This document shows, one piece after another, positions 1 to 8,584 of a stretch of DNA of 64,000 nt. Source of the DNA: Kutzneria sp044547355. Lineage in GTDB: Bacteria; Actinomycetota; Actinomycetes; Mycobacteriales; Pseudonocardiaceae. The stretch covers positions 186,001 to 250,000 of the forward strand of contig NZ_JBIUAG010000011.1 of NCBI RefSeq assembly GCF_044547355.1, read 5' to 3'. How positions within the stretch are numbered: position 1 is the stretch's first letter; every line of letters starts with the position of its first letter. The position numbers were made by a program, and so were the translations under genes. The notes beneath the pieces are model-generated. The model saw only the letters and a list, made by a program, of their open reading frames with translations. It did not search any database and was not told the DNA's origin.

Positions 1-31
1 TCGATGTCCGACTCGAAGGCGAGGACTAGAC

Positions 32-3000
32 ATGCTGCGAGTGCTGACGCCGGTGATCCTGGCGTCCCTGCTGGCAACCTCACTGGTTCCGGCGGCCAAC
101 GCCGATCCGGCCCCGCCGGGCGCGCCGGGGGCGACGGCGTATTTCGACCTGGCCCGCAAGGACTGCCTGGGCACGGCCCGCACCACGAAGTCGAAGGTCT
201 GGTACACGGTCGCCAACGGCGTGCTCTCCGACGTCTATGAGCCGACGATCGACAACACCGACGTCGGCACCCTCCAGTACATCGTGACCGACGGCCGCAC
301 GTTCACCGATCTCCAGACCCGGGACACCACCTACACCGTCCGCGCGGACGACACCGGCATGGTCTGCACCGTCACGTCGACCAGCGCCAAGCACCGATAT
401 CGGCTGACCACCACCTACATCACCGATCCCGCCCGCGATTCGGTGGTCATGCACACCAGCGTGGACGGCCCGCCCGACCTGCGCGTGTACGCCCGCCTGG
501 ACGGGCACGTGAACGGCAACAGCGGGGACAACGCCGCGGTGGTCGACGGCGTGCCGGTGCTGTCCGACACCGACACGGTCAGCCAGGCCGTCAACCGTGA
601 CTACGCCGTGCCCACCTTCATGGCGCTCGTCGGCACATCGGCGAAATCCTCGACCGTCGGCTACGCCGGCACCGCGAGCGACGGCCTGACCCAGCTCGAC
701 GCCACCCACGGCATCACCCGCTACACCTCCGCGCCCAACGGCCACGTGACCGCCACCGAGGACGTGACCGCCCGGGACTTCACGCTCGCGCTGGGCTTCG
801 GCCGCGACCAGAACCAGGCCGTCGCCACCGCGCGCAGCTCCGCCCGCGCCTCGTTCGGGCGGCTGCGCGACGACTACACCGAAGGCTGGCGGGACTACGA
901 CCACAGCCTCGTGCGCGGCACCCTCCCGCTCGACGCGAACGTGCTGAAAGCCAGCGAGGACAAGACCTTCCCCGGCGCGGTCGTCGCCTCCCTGGCCAGC
1001 CCGTGGGGCCAGGCGGTCAAAGCCGACAAGCCCGCCTACTTCGGCTCCTACCGCGAGGTGTTCGCCCGCGACGCCTACGAGGCGTTCACCGGTTTCCTGG
1101 CCGCCGGCGACAAGTCCACCGCCCGGGCCATCGCCACCTTCCTGCTGACCAAGCAGCAGCTGCCCACCGGCGAACTGCCCCGCAACTCGCTGGTCAACGG
1201 CAAGGTCGCGCCCGACACCGGCGGGGACCAGCTCGACGAGACCGCGTACCCGATCCTGATGGCCCAGCTGACCGGGCTGGCCGACAGTTCCCTTTGGACC
1301 CAACACATCAAGCCGGCGGCCGACTACCTGCTCGCGCACGGCCCGTCGTTCGGCGTCGAACGGTGGGAGGAGCAGTCCGGCTACTCGCCGTCCACCATCG
1401 CCGCCGAGATCGCCGGCCTGGTCGCCGCCGGGGCCATCGCCGACCAGCGCGGCGACCACGCCGACGCCGCGATCTACCGCGCCGCCGCCGACGACTTCCA
1501 GCGCAACGTGAAGTCCTGGACCGTCACCACCACCGGGCCCTACGGGCCCTCGTACTTCGTGCGGCTGACCAAGAACGGCGACCCGAACTCGGCCGTCAGC
1601 TACAACCTCGGCAACGGCGGCCCGACCGCCGACCAGCGGGCCGTGGTCGACGGCGGCTTCCAGGAACTGGTCCGGCTGGGCGAGCTTTCCCCGCAGGACA
1701 AGGACTTCGTCGCCTCGCTGGCCGTGCTGGACAAGCAGATCGCCGTGCGGACCGCCACCGGCGTCGGCTACTACCGTTACGGCACAACGGCTTCGGCTGG
1801 CAGCGCCGACGGCTACGGCGACTGCTACCAGCCCAGCCAGAGCACCTGCACCGGCCAGGGGCAGCCGTGGCCGACCACCGACACCGGCACCGGGCACCTG
1901 TGGCCCGTGCTGTCCGGCGAACGCGCCGAGTCGGCCCTCACCCTGGGCGACAGCAGGGCCGCGAAGTCGTTGCTGGACAGCATGTTCGGCTCGGCCTCCG
2001 GCGTCGGGCTGGTGCCCGAGCAGGCCTGGGAGAGCCCGGACCTGCCGGCCTCCCCGTACGGCACGGACCCGACCACCGCGTCCATCGGCTTCGCCAACGG
2101 CCACGCCGCCGGCTCGGCCTCGCCGCTGACCTGGGCCCAGGCCCAGCGCCTCCGGCTGGCCGCCGACCTGCGGGCCGGCCACGTGCTCGACCGGCCGTCG
2201 GTCACCACCGACCGCTACGTTTCCCAGGCCGCGCCCGGCAAACTTGACGTGACGGTCGCCGCCACGGCCAGCGGCGGCACCGCGTCGGTCACCGGCAAGA
2301 CCCTGCCGGGCGCGTCGGTCAGCGTCCAGGCGCTGGCCACCGACACCGCCGGCAAGGCCGGCACCGTCAGCACCACCGCCGTTCCCGACGGGGCCTACGC
2401 CGTCACCGTGCCGGTCGGCTTCGGCTCCAACTCCATCACCGTCGGGGTTTCCGCCGCCGGCAACCGGACCGGCTACGCCCACACCACCGTCACCGGCGAT
2501 CTCGTCGGCGGCACCAGCGTGCTGGACGCCACCGACCCGGCCGGCGACGACAACGGCCCCGGCACCTACCAGTACCCGACCGCCGCCGACTTCGCGCCCG
2601 GCTCCTTCGACCTGACCCGGTTCCAGGTCGTCACCCTCGACGACACCGTCTATCTCCGCACCACCCTGCGCAACCTCGTGCCGACCTTCGGCAGCACCAT
2701 GGGCGCGCAACTGCTCGACATCTACGTCGGCGCCCCGGGGCAGCCGACCTCGACCGCCGCGCCGTTCCCATCCCGCAACTACCAGGTTTCCCCGTGGTCG
2801 CAACGGATCGAGCTCCAGGGCTTCGCCGCGCCGTCCTGGCTCGACGCCGCCGGCCACCAGGTCGGCACGCCCAGCGCCGCCGTGGCCTCGGCCGACACCA
2901 AGACCATCACCGTGGCCTTACCCAAGGCGGCGTTCGGCACCCCGGGCCCCGGCTGGACGTTCTCCGTGGTGCTGACCGGGCAGGACGGCTTCAACGCCGA

Positions 3001-3184
3001 CCAGGCCCGTTCCTTCGCCGCCACGCCCCAGGGCTACCAGTTCGGCGTCTGCGCGCCGGGCGGCACGGATCCCATCTGCGTCATCGATCCGGCGACGGCG
3101 CCCAAGGCGGTCGACACCGTGCCTGCCTCCCAGCTCGACCCGACCAAGGGCCAGGTTCTGGTGGGTGCGGTGACCGTCCAGTAA
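32..3184 (+). CDS. Secreted glucodextranase / GH15 glucoamylase-like exo-glucosidase
   Basis: A 1050-residue exported enzyme that probably releases glucose from alpha-glucans or dextran outside the cell. It starts with a Sec signal peptide (residues 1-24, cleavage after ANA). Then come a beta-sandwich N-terminal domain (about 28-290) and an alpha/alpha barrel of the GH15 type (about 300-710, with an FGSYREVFARDAYEAF stretch typical of the catalytic entrance). A small beta domain (about 715-815) and a C-terminal DOMON/CBM-like module (about 825-1050) follow. The four-domain order and length match the glucodextranase of Arthrobacter globiformis as I remember that family. The ATG at 32 has a weak AGGA upstream. 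It is monocistronic and followed by a strong hairpin. Substrate (starch or dextran) cannot be decided from sequence alone. Confidence 0.88.
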   Translation: MLRVLTPVILASLLATSLVPAANADPAPPGAPGATAYFDLARKDCLGTARTTKSKVWYTVANGVLSDVYEPTIDNTDVGTLQYIVTDGRTFTDLQTRDTTYTVRADDTGMVCTVTSTSAKHRYRLTTTYITDPARDSVVMHTSVDGPPDLRVYARLDGHVNGNSGDNAAVVDGVPVLSDTDTVSQAVNRDYAVPTFMALVGTSAKSSTVGYAGTASDGLTQLDATHGITRYTSAPNGHVTATEDVTARDFTLALGFGRDQNQAVATARSSARASFGRLRDDYTEGWRDYDHSLVRGTLPLDANVLKASEDKTFPGAVVASLASPWGQAVKADKPAYFGSYREVFARDAYEAFTGFLAAGDKSTARAIATFLLTKQQLPTGELPRNSLVNGKVAPDTGGDQLDETAYPILMAQLTGLADSSLWTQHIKPAADYLLAHGPSFGVERWEEQSGYSPSTIAAEIAGLVAAGAIADQRGDHADAAIYRAAADDFQRNVKSWTVTTTGPYGPSYFVRLTKNGDPNSAVSYNLGNGGPTADQRAVVDGGFQELVRLGELSPQDKDFVASLAVLDKQIAVRTATGVGYYRYGTTASAGSADGYGDCYQPSQSTCTGQGQPWPTTDTGTGHLWPVLSGERAESALTLGDSRAAKSLLDSMFGSASGVGLVPEQAWESPDLPASPYGTDPTTASIGFANGHAAGSASPLTWAQAQRLRLAADLRAGHVLDRPSVTTDRYVSQAAPGKLDVTVAATASGGTASVTGKTLPGASVSVQALATDTAGKAGTVSTTAVPDGAYAVTVPVGFGSNSITVGVSAAGNRTGYAHTTVTGDLVGGTSVLDATDPAGDDNGPGTYQYPTAADFAPGSFDLTRFQVVTLDDTVYLRTTLRNLVPTFGSTMGAQLLDIYVGAPGQPTSTAAPFPSRNYQVSPWSQRIELQGFAAPSWLDAAGHQVGTPSAAVASADTKTITVALPKAAFGTPGPGWTFSVVLTGQDGFNADQARSFAATPQGYQFGVCAPGGTDPICVIDPATAPKAVDTVPASQLDPTKGQVLVGAVTVQ

Positions 3185-3200
3185 GCGCCTTCAGGGAGAT

Positions 3201-3237
3201 GTGCTTGCCGGGTCAGGGATCCCGGCCCGGCAAGCAC
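3201..3237 (+). terminator. Hairpin terminator after the glucodextranase gene
   Basis: Two perfectly complementary 12-base arms (3201-3212 and 3226-3237) enclose a 13-base loop, 16 bases after the stop codon. There is no clear U tract, as is common for actinobacterial terminators. It lies between two convergent genes and could serve both. Confidence 0.7.
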
Positions 3238-3284
3238 AGCAATCCCCAGCGGCACAACGACTTCGAAAGGGAGGTGGGAATCGG

Positions 3285-4022
3285 CTACTGGTGCACCAGC
3301 GGCGCGGCGCCCTGCCGGGGGACCGGCGGCGGCTCCCGGCGAGCCGCGGACCAGTCGATCACCACGGCGCTGGCGTTGTCCCGGCCGCCCAGCGCGGTGG
3401 CCGCGTCGATGAGGGCCTGCGCCGGCCGGGCGGCGGTGGTGAGCTCCCGGTGCATGGCGATGGCCGGCACCACCTTGTGCACGCCGTCGGTGGCCAGCAG
3501 CAGCCCGGAACCGTTGGTGCGGACCTGGGTCCAGCCGATCTGGTCGGTGGAGGTGGTGCGCACGGTGTTGGTGACGATGTGCTCCATGCGCGGCGTCGTG
3601 GGCCGCAGCTGCGACCGCAGGTACGCGGCGACGGTCTGGTCCGAGGTCAGCTGGTGCAGCGTCTGGTCGTCCCACAGGTAGGCGCGGCAGTCGCCGACCC
3701 AGGCGATGCGGTAGCCGCTGCTGACCCGGTCGGTGAACGGCATGGCCACGACCAGCACGCAGTCGTGCTCGTCGAACAGCAGGGCCTGCTGGGCGGCGAG
3801 CATCGCCTGGATGGCGCCCTGCTCGACGGGCGTGGCGACGGCGGCGGCGACGGCCTTGCGCGCGGCCTCGGCCGAGCGGGACGTGTCGCCGATGCCGTCG
3901 GCGACCGCGAACACCAGCTTGCCGGTCGCCGGATCGCGCCGGGTGGCCACGGCGTCGGCATTGACCGCGCGCAGGTTGCGCTCGCTGGCGGTGTCCCAGC
4001 GGATGTCGAGATCGTGCTGCAC
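3285..4022 (-). CDS. PP2C-family serine/threonine phosphatase
   Basis: A 245-residue cytosolic protein phosphatase that would reverse Ser/Thr phosphorylation by the many actinobacterial Pkn kinases. PP2C motifs are seen in order: RNLRAVNADAV, FAVADGIGDT (metal-binding Asp), RIAWVGDCRAYLW, LLLATDGVHK and GGRDNASAVVI. I chose the GTG at 4022 because GGAGGAG lies just upstream. The frame stays open to an ATG at 4187, but that extension contains a copy of a dispersed repeat (4074-4093) and has no family similarity. No kinase gene is adjacent. Confidence 0.82.
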   Translation of the reverse strand: MQHDLDIRWDTASERNLRAVNADAVATRRDPATGKLVFAVADGIGDTSRSAEAARKAVAAAVATPVEQGAIQAMLAAQQALLFDEHDCVLVVAMPFTDRVSSGYRIAWVGDCRAYLWDDQTLHQLTSDQTVAAYLRSQLRPTTPRMEHIVTNTVRTTSTDQIGWTQVRTNGSGLLLATDGVHKVVPAIAMHRELTTAARPAQALIDAATALGGRDNASAVVIDWSAARREPPPVPRQGAAPLVHQ

Positions 4023-4073
4023 GGCGATCTCCTCCCCGAACTCGGCGGCAAGGAGGCACCCCACCGCACACGA

Positions 4074-4093
4074 CCAGGTTCGCGGACTCGCCT
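4074..4093 (-). repeat. Partial copy of the ~40-bp dispersed repeat
   Basis: These 20 bases match 19 of 20 with the inner part of the repeat copies at 33253-33660 and 54343-54709, in reverse orientation. It sits in the 205-bp gap 4023-4227 between the PP2C gene and cobK. Nothing else is recognisable in that gap. Confidence 0.6.
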
Positions 4094-4227
4094 GTGAGGA
4101 CGCTGAGACGGTCGTAGTCAGTTGCTGAGGGAATTCGGAGTCGCCCTGCTTACTGCGTTCGCCGCGCGAGCCCGAAGCGTAGGGCATGAGTAGCCGCCGC
4201 GCCGACTGTTTCCACCGTCGCGTGCCC

Positions 4228-4956
4228 CTAGATCACCCAGTTGGCGGCTTGATCCACTGTGGACACCACGGTAACCGCTGGTGGCGGGGGTCGGCGCACC
4301 ACGATCACCGGCACGCCGAGCCGGCGCGCCGCGACCAGTTTCGCGTCGTCGCCGCCGCTGTCCTTGGTCACCAGCACGTCGATGGCGTGCTCCCGGAGCA
4401 ACCTCAGCTCCGCCTCGACGCTGAAGGGTCCCCGACCGAGGACTGCCCTGACCGGCACGGTTGGTTGCTCGATCGACCGGGCCAGCAGCCACACCCCGTC
4501 GAGCTGCGCGAACGGCTCCAGCTCCTGCCGGCCGACCGTGATCAACGCCCTCGTGCCCACCGACGGCACCATCGCCGCCGCCTCGGCCACCGAGTCCACC
4601 CACCGCCAGTCGTCGCCCTCGACCTCCCGCCACCCCGGCCGCCGCAACACCAGCAACCGCAGCCCCAGCCTCTCGGTCGCCGCGACCGCCGACTCCGTGA
4701 TCCTGGCCGCGAACGGATGCGTGGCATCCACCACCGCGTCCACGCCCTCGGCCCGCAACCACTCGGCCAGCCCCTCCACCCCGTCGAAGCCCCCGATCCG
4801 GACCTCGCCCGGCGGGTGGTGAGGGCTGCTCACCCGCCCCGCCAGCGACGTCACCACGCGCAACCCCGGCCGCCCCGCCAGCACCTCAGCCAACCGCCGC
4901 GCCTCGCCCGTGCCCCCCAGCACCAGCACCGTCCTGACCAGCCCCGACCTGCCCAC
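4228..4956 (-). CDS. cobK: Precorrin-6A/cobalt-precorrin-6A reductase
   Basis: A 242-residue NAD(P)H-dependent reductase of the corrin ring in cobalamin biosynthesis. The N terminus VLVLGGTGEARRLAEVL is the family nucleotide-binding motif. Further family stretches include VDATHPFAARITESAV and VTKDSGGDDAKLVAARRLGVPVIVV near the end. The GTG at 4956 is preceded by TATCGT at 4968-4963 with six bases between, so the transcript is probably leaderless. Its start codon is only 22 bases from that of the divergent B12-receptor-like gene. cbiD, another corrin gene, lies 1.5 kb away on the same strand. Confidence 0.9.
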   Translation of the reverse strand: MGRSGLVRTVLVLGGTGEARRLAEVLAGRPGLRVVTSLAGRVSSPHHPPGEVRIGGFDGVEGLAEWLRAEGVDAVVDATHPFAARITESAVAATERLGLRLLVLRRPGWREVEGDDWRWVDSVAEAAAMVPSVGTRALITVGRQELEPFAQLDGVWLLARSIEQPTVPVRAVLGRGPFSVEAELRLLREHAIDVLVTKDSGGDDAKLVAARRLGVPVIVVRRPPPPAVTVVSTVDQAANWVI

Positions 4957-4962
4957 CGCCGC

Positions 4963-4972
4963 ACGATAGCCT
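4963..4972. promoter_or_regulatory. Overlapping divergent -10 elements between cobK and the BtuF-like gene
   Basis: TAGCCT at 4967-4972 reads rightward and ends six bases before the ATG at 4979. TATCGT at 4968-4963 reads leftward and ends six bases before the GTG at 4956. Both fit the TAnnnT -10 plus leaderless start pattern seen elsewhere in the window. The two hexamers overlap by two bases, so polymerase could occupy only one promoter at a time. No cobalamin riboswitch fits into the 22-bp gap. Confidence 0.5.
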
Positions 4973-4978
4973 GGCCCG

Positions 4979-5755
4979 ATGGCTCGCACGGAACGCGATG
5001 ATCTCGGCCGGGAGGTGACGCTGCCGGACGAGGTGCGCCGCGTCGTGTCGCTGGTGCCTTCGCTCACCGAGGCCATTGCCGCCACCGATCGGGAACTGCT
5101 CGTCGCCGCCACCGACTGGTGCACCCATCCCGCCGACCTCGACGTGGAACGCGTGCGGGGCACCAAGAACCCCGACACCCGCCGCATCGCCGGCCTGCGG
5201 CCCGACCTCGTTGTCGTCAACAAGGAGGAGAACCGCGAGCTGGACGTCCGCCGCCTCACTCAGGCCGGCGTGCCCGTCTGGGTGACCGTCATCGAGGACG
5301 TCGACACGGCCCTGACCTCCCTGGACCGCCTGATCACCGTCGCGCTCCGCCGCCCGATTCCCCCGTGGCTGACCGAGGCCCACCGCCAACTCGATGGTTC
5401 TTCCCCCGCGCCGGAGGCATCTGCCCTGGTCTGCATCTGGCGGGACCCCTGGATGGTCGTCGGCAGCCGCACCTTCACCACCGACCTGCTCGCCCGCGTC
5501 GGCGTGGCCAACGTGTACGCCGACCATGCCGACCGGTACCCCAAGCAGGACCTCGACCAGCTGCTGGCCGCCGGCGCCGATTTGATCGTGCTGCCGGACG
5601 AGCCCTACGTCTTCACCCCGGATGACGGCCCCGAGTGCTTTCCGGCCAAGCAGGTCCGCCTGGTCAGCGGCCGCGTGCTCACCTGGTACGGACCGTCCCT
5701 GGCCACGGCTGTCCCCGTCCTCCGTGACCAGTTGGGCCTCCCGCCGGCGACCTGA
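4979..5755 (+). CDS. BtuF-like helical-backbone metal/cobalamin receptor, without signal peptide
   Basis: A 258-residue protein of the helical-backbone metal receptor superfamily (BtuF/FhuD-like). It has the two-lobe pattern RRVVSLVPSLTEAIAAT and later AGADLIVLPDEPYVF. Most relatives are exported substrate-binding proteins of cobalamin or siderophore ABC transporters, but this one begins directly with MARTERDDLG and has no signal peptide or lipobox. It is therefore probably cytosolic. Divergence from cobK suggests a role linked to corrinoids (inference). No permease or ATPase genes are adjacent. It probably starts leaderless at the ATG. Confidence 0.75.
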   Translation: MARTERDDLGREVTLPDEVRRVVSLVPSLTEAIAATDRELLVAATDWCTHPADLDVERVRGTKNPDTRRIAGLRPDLVVVNKEENRELDVRRLTQAGVPVWVTVIEDVDTALTSLDRLITVALRRPIPPWLTEAHRQLDGSSPAPEASALVCIWRDPWMVVGSRTFTTDLLARVGVANVYADHADRYPKQDLDQLLAAGADLIVLPDEPYVFTPDDGPECFPAKQVRLVSGRVLTWYGPSLATAVPVLRDQLGLPPAT

Positions 5756-5767
5756 CGGCCGAGCCGG

Positions 5768-6388
5768 TCAGGCAGTCTCTTCCAACGTCTCCTGCGAGGC
5801 CGCCTCGGGGTTGCCGCGGTGCTCGGCCCATTCCGGCGCGAGGATGGACATGACGTGGGCGTCGAAGCGCTCGCCCTCCCAGAGCAGGGCGTCGCGGAGC
5901 ACGCCCTCGTGGCGGAAGCCGACCTTCTCGTACACGCGCCGGGCGCGGGGATTGAAGGCGTAGACCTCGAGGCTGATCCGGTGCAGCCCGACGCGTTCGA
6001 AGGCATAGCGCAGCACGAGGCGGGTGGCCTCGGTGCCGAAGCCGCGGTCCTGCCCCTGCGCCCCCAGCGCGATGCGGAACGAGCAGGAGTTGTTGTTGGG
6101 GTCCAGCTCGTTGAGCACGACCTCGCCCACGTAGCGGCCGGTGGCACGGTCGACCACGGCCAGGTCGAGGCGGTCGTGGTGCTCGGCGCGGCTGCCGTAC
6201 CACTCGCGCATCGGCTCCAGGTCGTCCGGCGACAGGGTGCCGTGCGACCCGGTCAGCCGCAGCACGTCCCCATCGGCGACCAGCACCTCCAGCATGTCGG
6301 CCGCGTCGTCGGCGATGACCGGGCGCAGCACCACGGATTCGCCGGACAGCACGGGTTTCTCACGAAAATCAGGCATGGGACGGATCAT
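5768..6388 (-). CDS. GNAT-family N-acetyltransferase (RimJ/RimL type)
   Basis: A 206-residue acetyl-CoA-dependent acetyltransferase. It shows the RimJ-like start SVVLRPVIADDAADMLEV, the acetyl-CoA loop around GAQGQDRGFGTEATRLVLRYAF, and the family ending GLHRISLEVYAFNPRARRVYEKVGF. The first ATG (6388) has GGAGA seven bases upstream and is preferred to the in-frame ATG at 6376. It ends 12 bases from the convergent BtuF-like gene. Substrate unknown: ribosomal protein N termini, antibiotics or small amines are all possible. Confidence 0.85.
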   Translation of the reverse strand: MIRPMPDFREKPVLSGESVVLRPVIADDAADMLEVLVADGDVLRLTGSHGTLSPDDLEPMREWYGSRAEHHDRLDLAVVDRATGRYVGEVVLNELDPNNNSCSFRIALGAQGQDRGFGTEATRLVLRYAFERVGLHRISLEVYAFNPRARRVYEKVGFRHEGVLRDALLWEGERFDAHVMSILAPEWAEHRGNPEAASQETLEETA

Positions 6389-6431
6389 GCCAGCTCTCCG
6401 CCGACCGGTCAGCGGGCCCCGGACCACGACC

Positions 6432-7535
6432 TCAGGACGGGCCCTGGCTGCGGCCGACGATCGTGCCGGCGCGGTCGATGACGACGATGTCGACGGCGAT
6501 GTCCGCGCCGCGGAGGATGTCGTCGGCGGTGGCTCGGCAGCGGTCGGCGATGAGGTCGGCCAGGGGGAGGCCGTCCTGTTGGCACAGCTGGAGAGCGCCG
6601 AGGGCGGTGTTGGCGGTGCGAACGGCCTCGACGAGCTCGGGGGAGCCGCCGGCGGCGGCGGCGAGGTCGGCCAGCAGGGCGTGGTTGACCTGGGAGCGGC
6701 CGGAGTGCAGGTCGAGGTGCCCGTCGGCGAACTTGGCGAGCTTGCCGATGCCGCCGGCGATGGTGAGGCGGGGCACGGGGTGGCGGCGCAGGTGCTTGAG
6801 CATGGCGCCGACGAAGTCGCCCATGTCGAGCAGGGCGTCCTCGGGCAGCGCGTACATCTCGGTGACGACCCGTTCGGAGGTGCTGCCGGTGCAGCCGGCG
6901 ACGTGCCGGCGCCCGGCGGCGCGGGCGACGTCGATGCCGCGCCGGATGCTGTCGATCCACGCCGAGCAGGAGTACGGCACGACAACGCCGGTGGTGCCGA
7001 GGATGGACAGCCCGCCGAGGATGCCCAGCCGCGGGTTCCAGGTGTGCCGGGCGATCTCCTCGCCGTTGTCGACGGAGATCTCCACCTCCACGTCGCCGGC
7101 GTCGCCGTGGGCGGCGGCGACCTCGGCGACCACGCCCCGCATCAGTTGGCGTGGCACGGGATTGATGGCCGGTTCGCCCACGGCCAGCGGCAGCCCGGGC
7201 TTGGTGACGGTGCCGACGCCGGGCCCGGCCCGGAACACCACGCCGGAGCCGGCCGCGCCGGGCCGCACGGTGGCGCGGATCAGGGCCCCGTGGGTGACGT
7301 CGGGGTCGTCGCCGGCGTCCTTGACGATGCCGGCGGTGGCCCAGCCGTCGCCGAGGGACTCCACCGCGAGGGCGAACGCCGGCCGCTGGCCCTTGGGCAG
7401 GGTGATCTCCACCGGATCGGGGAACGAGCCGGTGAGCAGCGCCGTGAAGGCGGCCTTGGTGGCGGCCGTCGCGCACGCGCCGGTTGTCCATCCCCGGCGC
7501 AGCCCGGTCGCGTCCCTGCTCACGGGCACCAGCAT
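6432..7535 (-). CDS. cbiD: Cobalt-precorrin-5B (C1)-methyltransferase
   Basis: A 367-residue SAM-dependent enzyme that methylates C1 of cobalt-precorrin-5B in the anaerobic-type cobalamin route. The N-terminal signature RRGWTTGACATAATKAAF is diagnostic. Also typical are LGILGGLSILGTTGVV and the ending around GDFVGAMLKHLRRHPVPRLTIAGGIGKLAKFADG. I chose the ATG at 7535, which fits the family N terminus; the frame is open further upstream. Together with cobK it makes a small corrin-ring group, while the remaining cob genes are outside the window. Confidence 0.93.
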   Translation of the reverse strand: MLVPVSRDATGLRRGWTTGACATAATKAAFTALLTGSFPDPVEITLPKGQRPAFALAVESLGDGWATAGIVKDAGDDPDVTHGALIRATVRPGAAGSGVVFRAGPGVGTVTKPGLPLAVGEPAINPVPRQLMRGVVAEVAAAHGDAGDVEVEISVDNGEEIARHTWNPRLGILGGLSILGTTGVVVPYSCSAWIDSIRRGIDVARAAGRRHVAGCTGSTSERVVTEMYALPEDALLDMGDFVGAMLKHLRRHPVPRLTIAGGIGKLAKFADGHLDLHSGRSQVNHALLADLAAAAGGSPELVEAVRTANTALGALQLCQQDGLPLADLIADRCRATADDILRGADIAVDIVVIDRAGTIVGRSQGPS

Positions 7536-7626
7536 CGCATCGGCCAGCTTCCCCCGAACGGGCGGCCAAGTCGCGCCCCACGACGCGGCGATGTCCGGCA
7601 AGATCGCATCGAGGTGAGGAGGAGCC

Positions 7627-8361
7627 GTGGGTGAAAGCGATCCGGGCCGGGCGATCGAGCAGTTGCAGGCGCAGATCGGTGAGCTCAGGGAACAGCTCGC
7701 GGCCATGGTCAAGCGGGGCGGCCGGGCCCGGCCGGGGCTGGACGAGGTGACCGAGGACCTGGCCGACGCGGTCAAGACGCTGGCCCAGGCCCATGAGGCC
7801 GAGCGCCGGCAGCTCACCCTGGAGCAGGCCAACGCGCTGCGCAAGCGGGTCGGCGAGGTGAAGACCCAGCTGTCCAAGTCGCAGAGCCGGCGGTTCGGCG
7901 GCACCGGCTTCATCAACATGACGCCCACTCAGGTGAAGCCCAAATGGGCGAGCGTGGAGGCGGCCCAGCGCTCGGTCGAGGCCGACGTGCAGAAGCTGGA
8001 GGCGGTCAGCCTCGGCGGCGGGCCCGACAAGGACCAGATCACCGCGGCCCGGGCCCGGATCAGCGTGGTGGCCAAGCAGCGCCTCAACGAGGCCATGGCC
8101 GCCGGCGACGCCCTGCCGGTGTGGCTGGCCAGCGCCGTCGGCTCCGTGCCCAAGCCCAACCCCGAGCCCTGGATCAAGGCCGCCCACAACGTGCTGGTCT
8201 ACCGCCTGGAGCACGGCGTCAGCGACCCGATCCTGGCCCTGGGCGCCAAGCCCGGCGGCGACGACGCCTACGCCGCCCGCCAGGCCGGGGAATGGAAGAA
8301 GATCGCCGAGGAGCTCAACAAGCTGCACGCCCTCGGCGGCGCCAGCGAATACAAGCTCTGA
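7627..8361 (+). CDS. Uncharacterised coiled-coil protein
   Basis: A 244-residue soluble protein that I do not recognise. It starts at a GTG with AGGAGG upstream. Residues 5-30 and about 45-90 look like amphipathic coiled coil (AIEQLQAQIGELREQLAAM). A more globular helical part follows, with GGTGFINMTPTQVKP and VPKPNPEPWIKAAHNVLVYRLEH. There is no signal peptide, membrane segment or catalytic motif. It is transcribed away from cbiD with 91 bases between the starts, and ends at a hairpin repeat. Codon bias is like its neighbours, so it is a real gene. Confidence 0.75.
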   Translation: MGESDPGRAIEQLQAQIGELREQLAAMVKRGGRARPGLDEVTEDLADAVKTLAQAHEAERRQLTLEQANALRKRVGEVKTQLSKSQSRRFGGTGFINMTPTQVKPKWASVEAAQRSVEADVQKLEAVSLGGGPDKDQITAARARISVVAKQRLNEAMAAGDALPVWLASAVGSVPKPNPEPWIKAAHNVLVYRLEHGVSDPILALGAKPGGDDAYAARQAGEWKKIAEELNKLHALGGASEYKL

Positions 8362-8470
8362 CCGCCCCGCTCACGCCAGGACGCCCCGACACCGCCGCTG
8401 GCCACAGTTGAACGGCCCCTTCCCTGCCGTCTCTCTCTCCCCCCCGGCGAAGGGACCTTTCCTCACGTTG

Positions 8471-8529
8471 AACGTCAGGAAGGGCCCCTTCATGACGTCG
8501 AGTGTTGTGAAGGGGTCCTTCCTGACGTT
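8471..8529. terminator. Inverted AAGG/CCTT repeat between convergent genes
   Basis: Arms 8471-8490 and 8510-8529 pair at 19 of 20 bases around a 19-base spacer. Related AAGGGNCCTT fragments extend from about 8410. It lies in the 223-bp gap between two convergent genes, so it probably acts as a bidirectional terminator. The hairpin at 44821-44875 uses a similar core, suggesting one repeat family used as terminators in this genome. Confidence 0.6.
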
Positions 8530-8584
8530 GGGCGAGAGGATCGGTCCCTTGATCTTGGGGGGATGGGCCGGGGGATCGGCCGGG

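Noticed and set aside
80..2857. 925-codon open frame on the minus strand opposite the glucodextranase gene
   Set aside because: It mirrors codon positions of a clearly real gene in very GC-rich DNA; its product is Gly/Ala/Arg/Val-rich with no domain.
4023..4187. Longer N terminus for the PP2C phosphatase (ATG at 4187)
   Set aside because: The extension includes a dispersed-repeat copy and lacks family similarity, whereas GTG 4022 has a strong ribosome site.
4023..4978. Cobalamin riboswitch for the corrin genes
   Set aside because: The gap between cobK and its divergent neighbour is only 22 bp and I found no B12-box-like sequence near cbiD either.
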